A stretch of 64,000 nucleotides of DNA, from NCBI RefSeq assembly GCF_033439725.1, contig NW_026944391.1, positions 1,488,001-1,552,000 on the forward strand, read 5' to 3'. The notes beneath the pieces are model-generated. The model searched no databases, had not been told where the DNA came from, and was given only the letters and a program-made list of their open reading frames with translations. The DNA is from Neurospora tetraspora (lineage: Eukaryota; Ascomycota; Sordariomycetes; Sordariales; Sordariaceae). Position numbers and translations under genes: made by a program. Position 1 is the stretch's first letter, and every line of letters starts with the position of its first letter. Shown piece after piece: positions 20,346-32,702 of the stretch.

Positions 20346-23300
20346 ATGACAGTCCCTATCATGGTTGCTGATGGCGCCGCGCCGCCCGTCAGCCAGGCCG
20401 ATGTGTCCTCTATCCTCGACACTGTCTTCACCGCAAAGACGTCGCAAGCCTCCATCGACGCCGCCTACGGTCTCTGCGAAGTCCTCCTCCAGTCCTACGG
20501 CTACCGTGGCCTCGAACTCTACGGTGTCCTCACCGACCTCAAGAAGGCCGCCGCCGACAAGAAGAGCGGTCTCAAGCGCGAAGGCGCCCAGAACCTCCTC
20601 GGTGCCCTCTTCGAGAAGTTCCCTCCTCGTCAGCCCGCCAGCGAGACCCTCCTCACATCTTCTGAAGCCGGCCTTGTCGCATGCGCTCTCGACGCCCTTG
20701 CCGATAAGGGTGCCGTCGTCCGCGAGGCTGCCCAATACGGTCTCGATGCTCTCTACAACAACCTGAGCCCCGAGGCTCTCGTCGTTGGTCTTCTCCCTGC
20801 CCTCATTGCGTACCTGGAGAAGCCCACCGGCAAGTGGCAGGGAACCATTGGTGCCTACCAGCTCATCGAGAAGATCTCCAACAAGGCTCAAATCACAATT
20901 GGTACCACCAAGGAGGAGGCTGCTGAGCAGGATGTTCTCCGCGAGGCTATGGGCACCAAGCTCGCCCGCTTGATCCCCATTGTCGAGGGTGGTATGCTTG
21001 ACATGAAGAACGAGGTCGCCAAGCAGGCTGTCAAGACTATGAACGCTCTTACCACCCTGCTCTCCAACGACGATGTCGGTCCTCGCATTCCTCTTCTTAT
21101 CGACACCATGCAGCACCCTTCGACTGCGACCGTCCACAAGGCCATTCACGCCCTTTCCATGACCACCTTCGTCGCCATCGTCACCGCCCCTGTCCTCGCC
21201 CTGCTTACTCCCTTCTTGGAGCGCTCTCTTAGCAACCCCGGCACTCCCCAAGAAGTCCTCCGCCAGACTGTCGTCATTACCGAGAACTTGACCAAGCTCG
21301 TCCACGACCCCATCGAGGCCCGTACCTTCCTTCCCAAGCTCCAGCCTGGTATCAAGAGTGTTGTCGACCGCGCTTCTCTTCCTGAGGTCCGTGAGATCGC
21401 CACTCGCGCTCTTGCTGTGATGGACAAGGCCATGGGTAGCGACCAGGACAAGGTCATCGAGCGCACACACGCTGAGGACGTTGGCAAGGTCTTGGACGCT
21501 GAGGTCCAGAAGGCCGGTGGCGTTATTGGTGACCCCGTCGTCTATCAGGCTGTCCGCAAGTACGTTGGCGAGATGGTCGCCGAGGATGTCAACCACCGTC
21601 ACTGCAACCGCATCGCCGCCAGAACCGGCCCTTACCTCAACTTCCTCGTCGCTGACCCCGTCGCTGTCGGCGAGGCCGTTCAGAAGCACTACGTTGACGA
21701 GGATGCCATCAAGTATGGTGTTCCTGAGAAGGAGGATGACGGCGAGATTGAGATTGTCAATGCCGACTTCTCCCTTGCCTACGGTGGTATGCTTTTGCTC
21801 CAGCACACCAACCTCCGCCTCCTCAAGGGTCACCGTTACGGTCTCTGCGGTCGCAACGGTGCCGGAAAGTCTACCCTCATGAAGGCCATTGCTTCCGGCA
21901 AGCTCGAGGGTTTCCCTTCCCAGGATGTTCTCCGTACCTGCTACGTTGAGCACAACCAGGGTGAGGATGCCGATATCAGCATTCTCGACTTCATGGTCAA
22001 GGATCCTACCATTGCCTCGGAGGGTCGTGAGCGCATTTCCGCCGTTCTTGAGGAGTTCGGTTTCACATCTGGCCCCGAGGGTCGTCAGTCGCAAAAGGTC
22101 GGCTCGCTCTCCGGTGGTTGGAAGATGAAGCTCGCCTTGGCCCGTGCCATGCTTCAGAAGGCCGATGTCCTGTTGCTCGACGAACCTACTAACCATCTTG
22201 ATGTTGCCAACATCAAGTGGCTGGAGGAGTACCTCAAGTCGCACACTGACATCACCTCCCTGATTGTTTCTCACGACTCCGGTTTCCTCGACAACGTCAC
22301 CACCGACATCTACCACTATGAGCCCAACAAGAAGCTTGGCCACTACAAGGGCAACCTCGCTGCATTCGTCAACGTCCGCCCCGAGGCCAAGGCCTACTAC
22401 ACCCTCTCTGCCTCCAATGTCCAGTTCAAGTTCCCTCCTCCGGGTATCTTGTCCGGCGTCAAGTCGCAGACCCGTGCCATCATCCGTATGACGGATGTCT
22501 CCTTCACCTACCCCAACGCTCCCAAGCCTTCGCTCAGCGGTGTCACTTGCCAGCTTACCCTCTCCTCCCGCGTGGCCATTATCGGCCCCAACGGTGCTGG
22601 CAAGTCCACCCTTATCAAGTTGCTCACTGGCGAGGTTATTCCTACCGCTGGTAAGGTTGAGAAGCACCCCAACCTCCGTATCGGTTACATCAAGCAGCAC
22701 GCTCTTGAGCACGTTGAGATGCATCTCGAGAAGACCCCCAACCAGTACCTCCAGTGGCGTTACCAGCACGGTGATGACCGTGAAGTCCACATGAAGCAGA
22801 CGCGCCAGTTGACGGAAGCCGATAAGGAGCAGATGGATAAGTTTGTCGAAATCGGTGATGGCAAGGGCAAGAGGCAGATTGAGGCCCTGGTCGGTCGTCA
22901 GAAGTACAAGAAGACCTTCCAGTATGAGATGTAAGTTCCCCCGTTATCTCCGTCTACCAATGATCAGCAGCTAACAAGCAACAGCAAATGGCGCGGCTTC
23001 ATCCCCAAGCACAACACCATGATCTCTCGCGAGACCCTCCTCGAGCTCGGCTTCCAGAAGCTCATCCAGGAATTCGACGACCACGAGTCCTCGCGCGAAG
23101 GTCTCGGTTACCGCGAGCTCCAGCCCGCCGTCATCTCCAAGCACTTCGAGGATCTCGGCCTCGACCCCGAGATTGCCAACCACAACGAGATCGGCTCTCT
23201 GTCCGGTGGCCAGAAGGTCAAGGTCGTCATCGCCGGTGCCATGTGGAACAACCCTCACATGTTGGTTCTTGACGAGCCTACTAACTTCTTGGATCGTGAC

Positions 23301-23738
23301 TCCCTCGGTGGTCTCGCCGTCGCCATCCGCGACTTCAAGGGTGGTGTGGTTATGATTTCCCATAACGAAGAGTTCGTCGGCGCTCTCGCCTCCGAGACAT
23401 GGAACGTCGTCGACGGCCGCGTCACCCACAAGGGCCAGAACGCCGCTGCCCTCGACCGCTTCGAGGACAGCCAGCCTGCCTCTGCCGTCCCCAGCGGCTT
23501 GAACACCCCCATGGGCCAGAGCGAGCCTAGCACTGCCGTCAACTCCGGTGCCGAGGATAACGGTGGCCTCGGAGTCACAGGCGAAAGCATGACGTTCAAG
23601 GCTAAGAAGAAGAAGAAGCTGACCAAGAAGGACCTCAAGGACCGCGAGGCCAGGAGGAGGTTGAGGCATATTGAGTGGTTGAACAGCCCCAAGGGAACGC
23701 CGCATCCCAAGGATACGGATGATGAGGATGAGGATTAG
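20346..23738 (+). CDS. new1: eEF3-like ABC-F ATPase, New1/Elf1 type, 1112 aa
   Basis: Exons 20346-22930 and 22985-23738 join across a 54-nt intron (GTAAGT, CTAAC branch, ACAG) to read FQYEIKWRGF. Residues about 20-430 are HEAT-like repeats. ABC1 has Walker A GRNGAGKST (502-510), signature LSGGWKMK (588) and Walker B LLLDEPTNHLD (DE 612-613); ABC2 has GPNGAGKST (747), signature LSGGQKVK (934) and LDEPTNFLD (DE 958-959), with a chromodomain-like insert near 860. The C-terminus RRRLRHIEWLNSPKGTP and block RLLKGHRYGLCGRNG match yeast New1 and S. pombe Elf1 rather than canonical eEF3, which ends in Lys-rich repeats. New1 acts on ribosomes at termination/recycling; Elf1 was linked to mRNA export. 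Unlike yeast New1 there is no Asn/Tyr-rich prion-like head. A second in-frame ATG at 20361 is possible. Confidence 0.9.
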
Positions 23739-26700
23739 GTGCTTGCCAAGGAGGAGTTTTGCATACCTAGCATGGATGGTGATCTTGCGTTGCAGTTTAG
23801 CGATATCCAAGGATGTGTAGAGAAGACATGCGAAGGAAAAGAGAGTGGGAAGACAAAAGAGATGGTTTAGATTGGCCTTTCTCAGTGGGGCTGGATGGAA
23901 TTTCGGACTCGAATAGGGAGATCAAGGGGGGATAGACTAGAAGGCGTTTTTTTTTTTGCTTGCGTTTCTGCTTGGGATTTTTCCTTAAAAGTTTAGACGG
24001 CATTTGTTTATAGATGTTTTGGAATGAAGACGGAGATGATGGAACTTTGACCTTTACCCTCTGCGTGTGGTTGCCTGTATTGAACAGCTATTGTCACGGT
24101 TTGCCGAAGTGACAAACTCGTTACTCGTCAGGGCTTGAAACGCCGGTCTCCCCCTTGGCGCATTGGGTCTGAGGCGTCTTTAGCCCTGACGAGGACCTTT
24201 ATAGATTGCACAGCTCGAACATGGTCCAAGAAGATGAAGCTATCACCAAATCTTGGCATTCCGAGCTTTAATCAAAATCTTGATCAGATCCCATGTACCT
24301 CGCTCTTCTCTTTTCATTCTTCCCTAGTCTATCCGCACAACCAATTTCCAATCTCATGGAGTCCTCTTTATGGATTCACAGTCTCTGTCTTGTAGCACAA
24401 CCATCCAATGTCCAGGTCGCAATCTGACACTTCCATGCCTGCATGCTAATCTGACAATGGACACTCAGTCATTACGCACCGTGATGAGCACAATTTCTTT
24501 TTCTTATGGTCTAGATCTTCTCTCTTTCATCGATCCTAAAGATTTCGTACTTACATTCAATCTTGTGTGGTCCATGATGGGTAGGTAGCGAACTACGAGT
24601 GTTGCGAGGGACCAGACCTAGACCTTTCTTCCTTCCGCGGAGTAATAAGATGGAAACGTTGCACTTTCTTTCACCCCATGAGGCCCTCGAAAATGAGAGC
24701 GTTTCTCCTTGCAGTCAGTCCACGGACATGCTTCCAGTGTAGGTATTGTATCCGGACTGTAGCTACGACATAGGTAGCATCGCTTTTATCGGCCACGTCG
24801 AAACGTCCTTTGAAGGCTCCAGCTCCACCGACGTTGCATATGGCATAGTAAACGTCATGATAAGGTACGGTGATCTAGACCATTGAAAGCCTTGACCCCG
24901 CCCCCTCAGTCGAGCTTCAAGCTAAAGTAGCTTCAAGAGTTGGAGGTTTAGCACGACGTACTTATCTTGAAAGATGCAACTTTCTGATGGATAAAATCCC
25001 CGGTCAAGACTAAGCTCTCGTTTTAACTCCGTTCTAGGAAGTAGTCTAGTCTTACCCACAGAGTTTCTTGAAGATGTTTAAACATTTGATTTTAGCACGG
25101 TAGTGTGACGATATGGGGTTCTGGACCCTTGAATGCATCCAGCTCAAGCTTTATCCAACCTAACTGACTGGCATCATCAGAACCAGACTTCCATGCGTTC
25201 AACACTAAGAGTTACAACTCATAACTCGACCAATGCAACGACTTTCCATTGGCGTGTATCCGAGAGTCGAGAGTCGAGACTCGCGTTACATCTCAGATCT
25301 AGACTAGCTTTCACATTGCATGCGTCTAGAGTTCTAGACTCTGGACGACCTACCTGCTGAAAACTTATCGAGTGAGCCAGTGGCCATGCTTTGACGCACT
25401 AAGGTACTATCGGCTGTGAGCCCTCGATGACTGATAAGGACCAGAGCTGAAATGTTACCTTGACCATCCTACTTTGCTGCCCGCTGAAACTGGAAAGCGT
25501 CAACGGGATGTCGAGGTGACAGTAGTTCCGGTCTATCGAGAAGCCGGTATCGATTGACGTGGTCGATATTGGCACACCGCATCTCTCTGTACCAGAAATC
25601 GATCTTGACCGGTTGCTGAACTTACCATGGACGGTAGGGCGGTTGGGCGGATGAAGGCGGGTGGTTCTGGAACTTGTGGTGTTTTGGCTTGTGTTGGGTT
25701 GTTCATCCATGTGTTGTTGGTGTTGGTGGTGTGGCGGTTGTTGATCTCTTTGGTATCACCCTTGATGATGTTGGTACGGAAACAGCGCCGATGACAACAG
25801 TGGTTGTGATTGTGGCTTGGGATGTTGGGAGTTGTTACTTACACGACAACCCAAGATGGACCGATGCGATTGGGCGATATGGCCAAAGCGTGGGGGTTCA
25901 GTATCCTGAGACATGCTCTCGGTCAGAACCGAAGATATGGTTCTTCACCTTCGCTGTCTTTCTTTGCATTGTAACAGCTGTCAAAAGAAGCCTTTCAGCT
26001 TCATGCTAAAAGCTCACCATACCCAATTGCCACTAGCATCTTCGGCCGGTCTGGAAACCTTGACCTATTTAGCTAGCAGCTGTCTCAGCTGGAGATACCA
26101 AACCAAAAGTTCACATGCCTCAAAGGTCAACTCCGAGAATTTGGAGGGTGACATTGTGTACCATGCAGCGCCAAGAATCGGATCATCCAAGCGGATGAGG
26201 CGTTCTCACGGATCTTGATTATTGGCTGGCCTCCAACCCTCAAAGGGGGCTAGTGATGCAGAATGCCCAGAGCAAATGTAGAGATGTCAGTGCATAAACT
26301 TGCATTGATCCTGTGGAATCGTTGTGCTCTTGTGCATAAAACCCAACCATTGGTGAGAGGAAAGCTGAACCGATGAGAATGGTTAGGACGGAGGCAAGTT
26401 GGAAGCAATGGAACGCTATCCCACGTGTTCTGCACAGCGAAGTTTGAGCGGCGGAACTAATCGTCCGTTATTACAGGAAGATATCGAAGTAAGAAAGATA
26501 AACTTGGCATAATGAACAACGAAGCAGTTGTGTTACCCAAGACTTCGTATCGGAGATTCAAGGCGTTTATGGCGTCGACGGCTTGCGATACCAGCGGGAG
26601 TTCCCTCAGCTTTGAACAGCATGAAAATTGCGGAGGGGAGTACAAGAAAACCTACGAGCGAGTCATCTTCATGGGCAGGTCAGCAAGTTGTATACAAGGA

Positions 26701-28834
26701 GCACTTGTCGCCTTGTAGGGTGCAGGTTGTTCGGTAACACGGCCGACCAAAGCATGGAAATAGAAACCCATACAACCAACAACTGGCTATCAACATGCCC
26801 CTGAACCAAGAAATCGGGTCAAGTCGAACAGCCTTGCCGTATTTTGTACGATACGGGACTTGGTAATCGTTATCAAGCTCCCATCCCACAAGAGCCCTAA
26901 CTGGTTCCACGTGTGTGCCCGACCCCTTCTGTTGGCCACATTATCATGATCAACACCAGCAGATTCTTGGTGTTGATATGACAGGAGGTCGGAGCTGTCG
27001 CAGTCAGCCGCAAGCGATAAAGCATTGTCGTGGCCGAGTGATTGATGACAGATGGCGCTCTCTTCACACGCCGTGGCGGCCGCGCTAAAGTCGCAACCTT
27101 TCTTTTTGCGCGCGGCTCCAGAGATAAGGAAGGGATTTGCGTGGGTAGGAGATTCTCTCACACCCTTGTAGTTGTTTCGCAATGCTAACCCAATGGGGAT
27201 GATGGTTCTCGACACCCTCTTGACCGACGCCATTACGGTCCAACCCGTTCCTCCTTCGGGATCCCAGGCACAAGGAAGATTTCCCTGAGCTACACAACAG
27301 CCACGGCGTCACCAAAATGGAGGTGGTGGTTGTTGATCTTCAGCTATACGGAATGGGCATTTGTAAACAACACTGGATATTCGTGTATGGGCTGTCGTCT
27401 GGTCAAGACGGTTTGCTCTCTTGTTTCCCGCGCCTGTCAATCCCTTGGCATGTTTGCAGAATCTTGGAAAGGATTGGCGGTGTCTCGTATAGTAAGTATC
27501 CTTGCCTCGTGTCTGCAAAGAACACATCACTGCAGAGGATAGTGGTATCGCTGGAGGGGGTCCCTGGTTAGCGAGACCATCAGCACCACCACACAAGCAC
27601 AGGGGGGAAGTTTTCAATGGACGGTGGGACGGTACAACTAACGTACCACGACGGCGGGCAGTTTTCGAGACGGTTTCAGTACACTACAGTATTGTACAAC
27701 GGAGGGGTAGAGTTGCCCTGCCTCCTTGGAGCCAGGGAGTAAAAGCTGGTTAGGTGCTTCTTGGGTGTGCGTGTGTTGGCACTTGGAGGGGTTAAATCGT
27801 GGCCCGCAGGTGTTCCTCAGTTCGTGTGGTTATCCGGTTTTCGACTTTGGTACCGGCCATGGACTGAAGATTGGTCATGTTTTCGGGATAAGAGTGCTTG
27901 TCGCAGGATTGTCGCAGGCGGCTGAAGCTGGGAATTGTGGGCCAAGATTGACGCAAATCATGCTCTATTCAGGACCAGGCGGCTGCTCGTCTGCCTTTAA
28001 GAGCATTACTGGGCTTAGGGAAGAAGCAAAACATAGGCAATGCGGTGGTGACTCGGGTGTGTAAAAACACGAGGTCGGCGTTGGGCGTCACATCTGGCAG
28101 TGTTGTTGGAGAGTTGAAGGATTGTGATGCTGGAGTCTTGGAGTCTTGGAGAACAAACAAAGCTTTCAAGGGTTGGCTGTCGGAAATTCACAAACCCCCT
28201 TCAAGCGGGGCACATTTTCCCGGCTTACTCCACCCAGACCCACTAATGGGCGCTAAGCTGGTGCCCTTACCCCTATCAGACCGTCAGGTACATGGGCCCC
28301 AAGTACCACTGTACGGGCCATTCCTTCTCTATACCCCCTTGGTCCGTTTTGACTTCGAAACATTAACACATGTCTCTGCAACACCAAACGGAGTCCTTCC
28401 CACCACCATACCCAAGAACTTCGACGGCCACCGAGTCCATCCGCCCTCGCCCAGCCTATCTGTCACACCTTTCCCGAAAACATCCCGAATGAACAGTCAA
28501 GAGCTGAAGGGTCGCCATGTCCCAATATGGACACCATAGGGCCTGGGCCCCTTCTCCCGACCTTTGTTTTGCTTCTTTCTGGCATCGCTCTGGCCACACG
28601 TCAATGTCTATCTGATCAGCCTTATCAGAGCCATTGATACGGTCTGATAGCAAGACGGCGAGTCCAACTTAGTCAACAAGTTCAGCTTCTTGTTACAAGA
28701 CCTCCCTGGTCTCGCAGTCTTGTTCCCAAGTTCCGAAAGACACAGACGCTCTGTCATCTGTTATCTCTTCTTGGACATATTGTTGCTTTCCTTCTGTATA
28801 GACATCAGCATCAGTCCATAGACTACACACCACC
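23739..28834. other. Gene-poor intergenic region, 5.1 kb
   Basis: Only short, mutually inconsistent open frames occur. The best local signal is a minus-strand ATG at 25710 (MDEQPNTSQNTTSS, about 29 codons) ending in a good donor, GGTAAGTTC; another GTAAGT donor lies upstream at about 25840 on the same strand. These suggest a spliced, perhaps non-coding, minus-strand transcript but do not make a gene model. T-rich tract near 23947. Confidence 0.4.
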
Positions 28835-30309
28835 ATGGACAACGACCACCGCGACGAGCTTGACCCTCGCGCAAGCGGCCGTCACAACTTCGACTCCGGC
28901 GTCGAGTCCCGCGCCTCCCAACGCTCCAACGAAGGCACCAACGAGAACCCCTTTGCTAGTCCCATACCCACCCGTCCGCCATCGAGCTTCGACACATCCT
29001 CGCACTCTGGTGGTGTAGCAGCTTACCACGAGGTTCTTCCCGGTGGCCAACGATACTTCCACTCTCGCCGAGTACGCAAGGGCGAGGTAGAAAAGCCATG
29101 GGCAGAGAAGAAGGACCCCAAGGAGAAGTGGGTGACTATCATCCCCCTAATCGGCATCTTTGTCGGCCTGGCTATCTCGGGGTTCCTCATCTGGGATGGG
29201 ATCAGGTCCGTGGTGAAGCACAAGTACTGTTTGGTACTGGATGAAGATTGGAGTCAGGGGATCAGGGACAGTGTGTGGCAGCATGAGGTGCAGTTGGGTG
29301 GTTTTGGGTATGTCTCTCCTTTCCCTCCCTCATTATTCTACTAGGAACCTAGCTAACATCAACGGTAAACAGCAACGGCGAGTTCCAACAAACCACCAAA
29401 GACAACGCCTACGTCGAAGACGGAAAACTAGTCATCAAAGCCACCCTCCAAGACGACAAGCTCCTCCTCTCCGACTCCAAAATCGACCTCCTCGCCTCGG
29501 GCGACTGCACATCCACCTCTTTCCAGAACTGCGTAGCAGCCACCAACACCACCGCCGGCAACTCCTCCATCGTCCCGCCCGTCCTCTCCGCCCGCCTCAA
29601 CACCCGCCTGGGAGCCTCCATCAAATACGGCCGCGTCGAAGTCACCGCCCGCTTGCCGGAGGGAGACTGGCTCTGGCCCGCCATCTGGATGATGCCCGTC
29701 AACAACACGTACGGCGAGTGGCCGCAATCGGGCGAGATCGACCTGGCCGAGTCGCGCGGAAACAACTACACGTACCCGCAGGGCGGCAACGACATCATCT
29801 CCTCGACGCTGCACTGGGGCCCTTCCTCCCTGTCCGACGCCTTCTGGCGGACCAACGTCAAGCGCCAGGCATTGCACACCACCTTCGCCAACAAATACCA
29901 CACCTTCGGGCTCGAATGGTCAGAGAAGTACCTTTTTACGTATGTCGACTCGCGCCTGCTGCAGGTGCTCTACGTGAACTTCAACAAACAGCCGCTCTGG
30001 CAGCGGGGCAATTTCCCGCAGGTCGAAAACGGCACGCGCACCGTTGATCCGTGGGGACAGACTGGACGCTTAAACACGCCGTTTGATCAAAAGTTTTATC
30101 TGATTCTTAATGTGGCGGTGGGAGGGACGAACGGCTGGTTCGAGGACCAGGTTAATGGCAAGCCGTGGTTTGATGCGAGTCCGAATGCCAAAAAGGACTT
30201 TTGGCAGGCCAAGGATCAGTGGTTCCCCACGTGGAAGAAGCCGCAGATGGAGGTGGAGAAGGTGATGATGTGGCAGCAGTGTGATGGGGGTGAGAATGAG
30301 GATCTTTAG
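28835..30309 (+). CDS. Membrane-anchored GH16 beta-glucanase-like protein, 469 aa
   Basis: Exons 28835-29307 and 29373-30309 flank a 65-nt intron (GTATGT, GCTAAC, ACAG). Residues 1-95 are a hydrophilic Asp/Ser/Pro cytosolic head; about 99-122 (TIIPLIGIFVGLAISGFLIW) is a single transmembrane helix without a cleavable signal, so a type II topology with the enzyme outside or in the secretory lumen. The GH16 jelly-roll follows; the catalytic motif ExDxxE is intact as GEIDLAE (E279, D281, E284), with WPAIWMMP and TLHWGP blocks typical of the endo-1,3-beta-glucanase/glucan-binding subgroup. Expected role is beta-glucan hydrolysis or transfer in wall building. The Kre6/Skn1 group is the alternative but is longer. 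Confidence 0.9.
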
Positions 30310-30340
30310 TTTTTTTTTTTTTTTTTTTTTTTTTTGTTTG
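30308..30340 (+). repeat. Poly-T tract after the GH16 stop
   Basis: A run of more than 25 T residues begins at the stop codon of the GH16 gene. It is a simple-sequence tract; length is likely polymorphic. Confidence 0.8.
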
Positions 30341-32414
30341 TTTTTGGGTGAGGGTGAGGGTGGCAGGGACATCGATGGGATCGGAGCATGAACAAATATG
30401 AAGGGATCGATGCAATGGGAGTTGCCCTGGTTGTGGTGAGTAGTGGAAGGAAGATAGATAGATACCTTGTGGTGGCAATTTAGTGTTGGACCTAATTGTT
30501 ATAAGTCTAGGGTTAGTAGAAGGAAAAGATAATATGGTCTCGTGTTAGAAATACAATGTATGCTAGGGCTGATGTCGGGGTGAAATAGAATAGGCTTTTG
30601 ATGATTACATGAGGAGACGTTGGGAAGACAAGCTGTGTTTTTGATAGTGGATCATTTCGTAGAGGTAGGTTTCTGTGTGGTTCGCTGTGCTATTGGCAGT
30701 CCCGTCTGCTGCCTGAGAAACTTGTACTAGGAAATCGGCAACCGTGGAAGATAAGTAGAAAACGTTGAGTTGGAGTTTTGGAGTCGAAGAAATTGAAAGG
30801 TTGAAGCCGAATTAGGTGGAGATGGTTGCAGTGGGGTGATGATCAGAGAAAAGAGCCCCGCGACGGGATGATCTCCCGCTGTGGATGCCCTTGTGATCCG
30901 CTAAGTTTCAGTGGGTTTGATCCACTAGCTTTTGTTAGTGGTAGGGGCGGGGTTGTCCAGTATTAACTTGAACCCCGGCGATGGAGGGGCAGAAGGACAT
31001 AACCTCAAGGTTAGGAGCTCCCGTCTTTTTTTCGGTTTGTTATTGAATCGCGATATGGGTCGAGGTTTGCTTGTCTCCTCGATATCGATATCCGGGGGTG
31101 GTTTTGACTGTACCTTGGTGGTGTTTGACCATGTGTAAAAGGCCAGGAGCTTGCATGTTTGGCAGTCTTCAATGAGAAGCTTTCCTTCTGTTTTCGTCAG
31201 TCAGTTCTGATTTCTTGCGTGATGATATGATTTGGAGGTTAACATTTGAGGTGTAACCACACAAGAGGCTCATGGTGATGGAGAGATGGTGTCGTGATCA
31301 CATATCCCGTCCATATTCGGTGGATAAACCCCAACCCAGATAGAGCTACGGCGTACCGGCGATTTCAACACCGGGGCCGCCCGGTTTTTGACTCGGCACT
31401 CCCGGTCTTGTGGGTTCCGTACCGGAAACACATCCGGGGACTTGCGGGATCGGGAGACAGACTTCGGGCACCTTCTACGGTCCGTCTGCGAAGGATTATC
31501 GCAAACTTTCCTCGTCACAACTCTGTGTTACCAACCGTTACGGCTCGCAACAGCCCCCGGTATCTTCCGTTGCAATGTCAACCAGTCATATCGCCGATGA
31601 CATGCACGACCGATGCGATGAATACGAGAAAAAACATGGGCCTCACAGAGTGCCAAAAATAGCAAACCTGAGAGCAATTGTCCAGTCAAATCCAAAATCT
31701 CTGGATAGAGCGGCTCAAAGTGGCTTCGAATGCCAAGTTATGTGCCTGGCGATAATGTATAAAATGGGTATAAAAGGGCGGGCAAGGGTAGGTGGCTGGT
31801 GCGTTGGCAATGCTCGTAACCAACGATAGTTGATGAAGGGATATTGAAGGGATATTGAGGCTTTACGATCTGATGTCGTTCCTTGATTTCGAGATGTTGG
31901 TGATGGGAATGGAACGTTTCAACACTCATGTTTTGGCGTATAAGGTGTTGAGGATGGGAAAGATGGTGGGGTCAAGCTCGGGCCGTTTTGAGACCTCGCA
32001 TTAGAATGTTCCCCTGTTGATCTGACCAACACGCTAAAAAACTTGTTGTCGACGGCGCGCGGGATGTGTCAGTTTGGAGGGTTAAATTCAGCCAGTAAGA
32101 CAGAGGGTTCTGTATGAGGACTAGCCTCCAATTATCGCGAGGGATCAAAGTTTATCTCCAGGGGTAGGCAGACAACCCACCCAGTTGGCAGCGAGTGATG
32201 ACGATGATGCTGACAAGCGGCTCCAAATTGCCGTGAACTGTCAGACTTTTCACTGCCGTAGTGCCGTGTGCTTGCTTATGGCAGTGAAGAAGCTCGGACT
32301 GCATCTGGATACGATATCTTGGTTAAGATGACAGCTCATCGCGGCTGCTGTGAGAGCCTTATCACCTATCCATCCAGAGCTCTGCCTCGGAAGAGGCCCG
32401 GATCTCGGACCTAG
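30341..32414. other. Intergenic region, 2.1 kb
   Basis: Contains the GH16 3' UTR and sequence with only short open frames; nothing recognised. Confidence 0.4.
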
Positions 32415-32702
32415 ATGGCTTCACAAGAGTCAGACAACATGCCTTACCCGAAGAGCTTCCAGAACAGGGGTCGTACAAGGCTATTTTTTCCTGAAGCGCT
32501 GTCAGTGCCTTATCTTGCCAGCTCGTGGGAGGAAGTGATAGAGTATATTGAGGAGGTTGTCGAGGGAAAAGCCAAATTCAGGCAGCTTATCTTTCACCCT
32601 GTCCTGACTACTGCGAGATTCAACTCACTGCTTCCATTGTTCGATAGTGACGTGCCAAGAAATGTTAGCTCGATGCGAGGGACACTGTGTGAATGGAACT
32701 GA
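32415..32702 (+). CDS. Possible small protein, 95 aa
   Basis: An ATG at 32415 opens 95 codons. The product (MASQESDNMPYPKSF start) has a helix-like stretch SSWEEVIEYIEEVVEGKAKF and no known motif. No TATA or splice evidence; it may be a chance frame. Confidence 0.25.
   Translation: MASQESDNMPYPKSFQNRGRTRLFFPEALSVPYLASSWEEVIEYIEEVVEGKAKFRQLIFHPVLTTARFNSLLPLFDSDVPRNVSSMRGTLCEWN

Noticed and set aside
20319-22790. 823-codon minus-strand open frame opposite the New1-like gene
   Set aside because: It is the mirror of a highly biased coding strand; its Leu/Gly/Val/Asp text has no domain, and the plus-strand frame is an unmistakable ABC-F protein.
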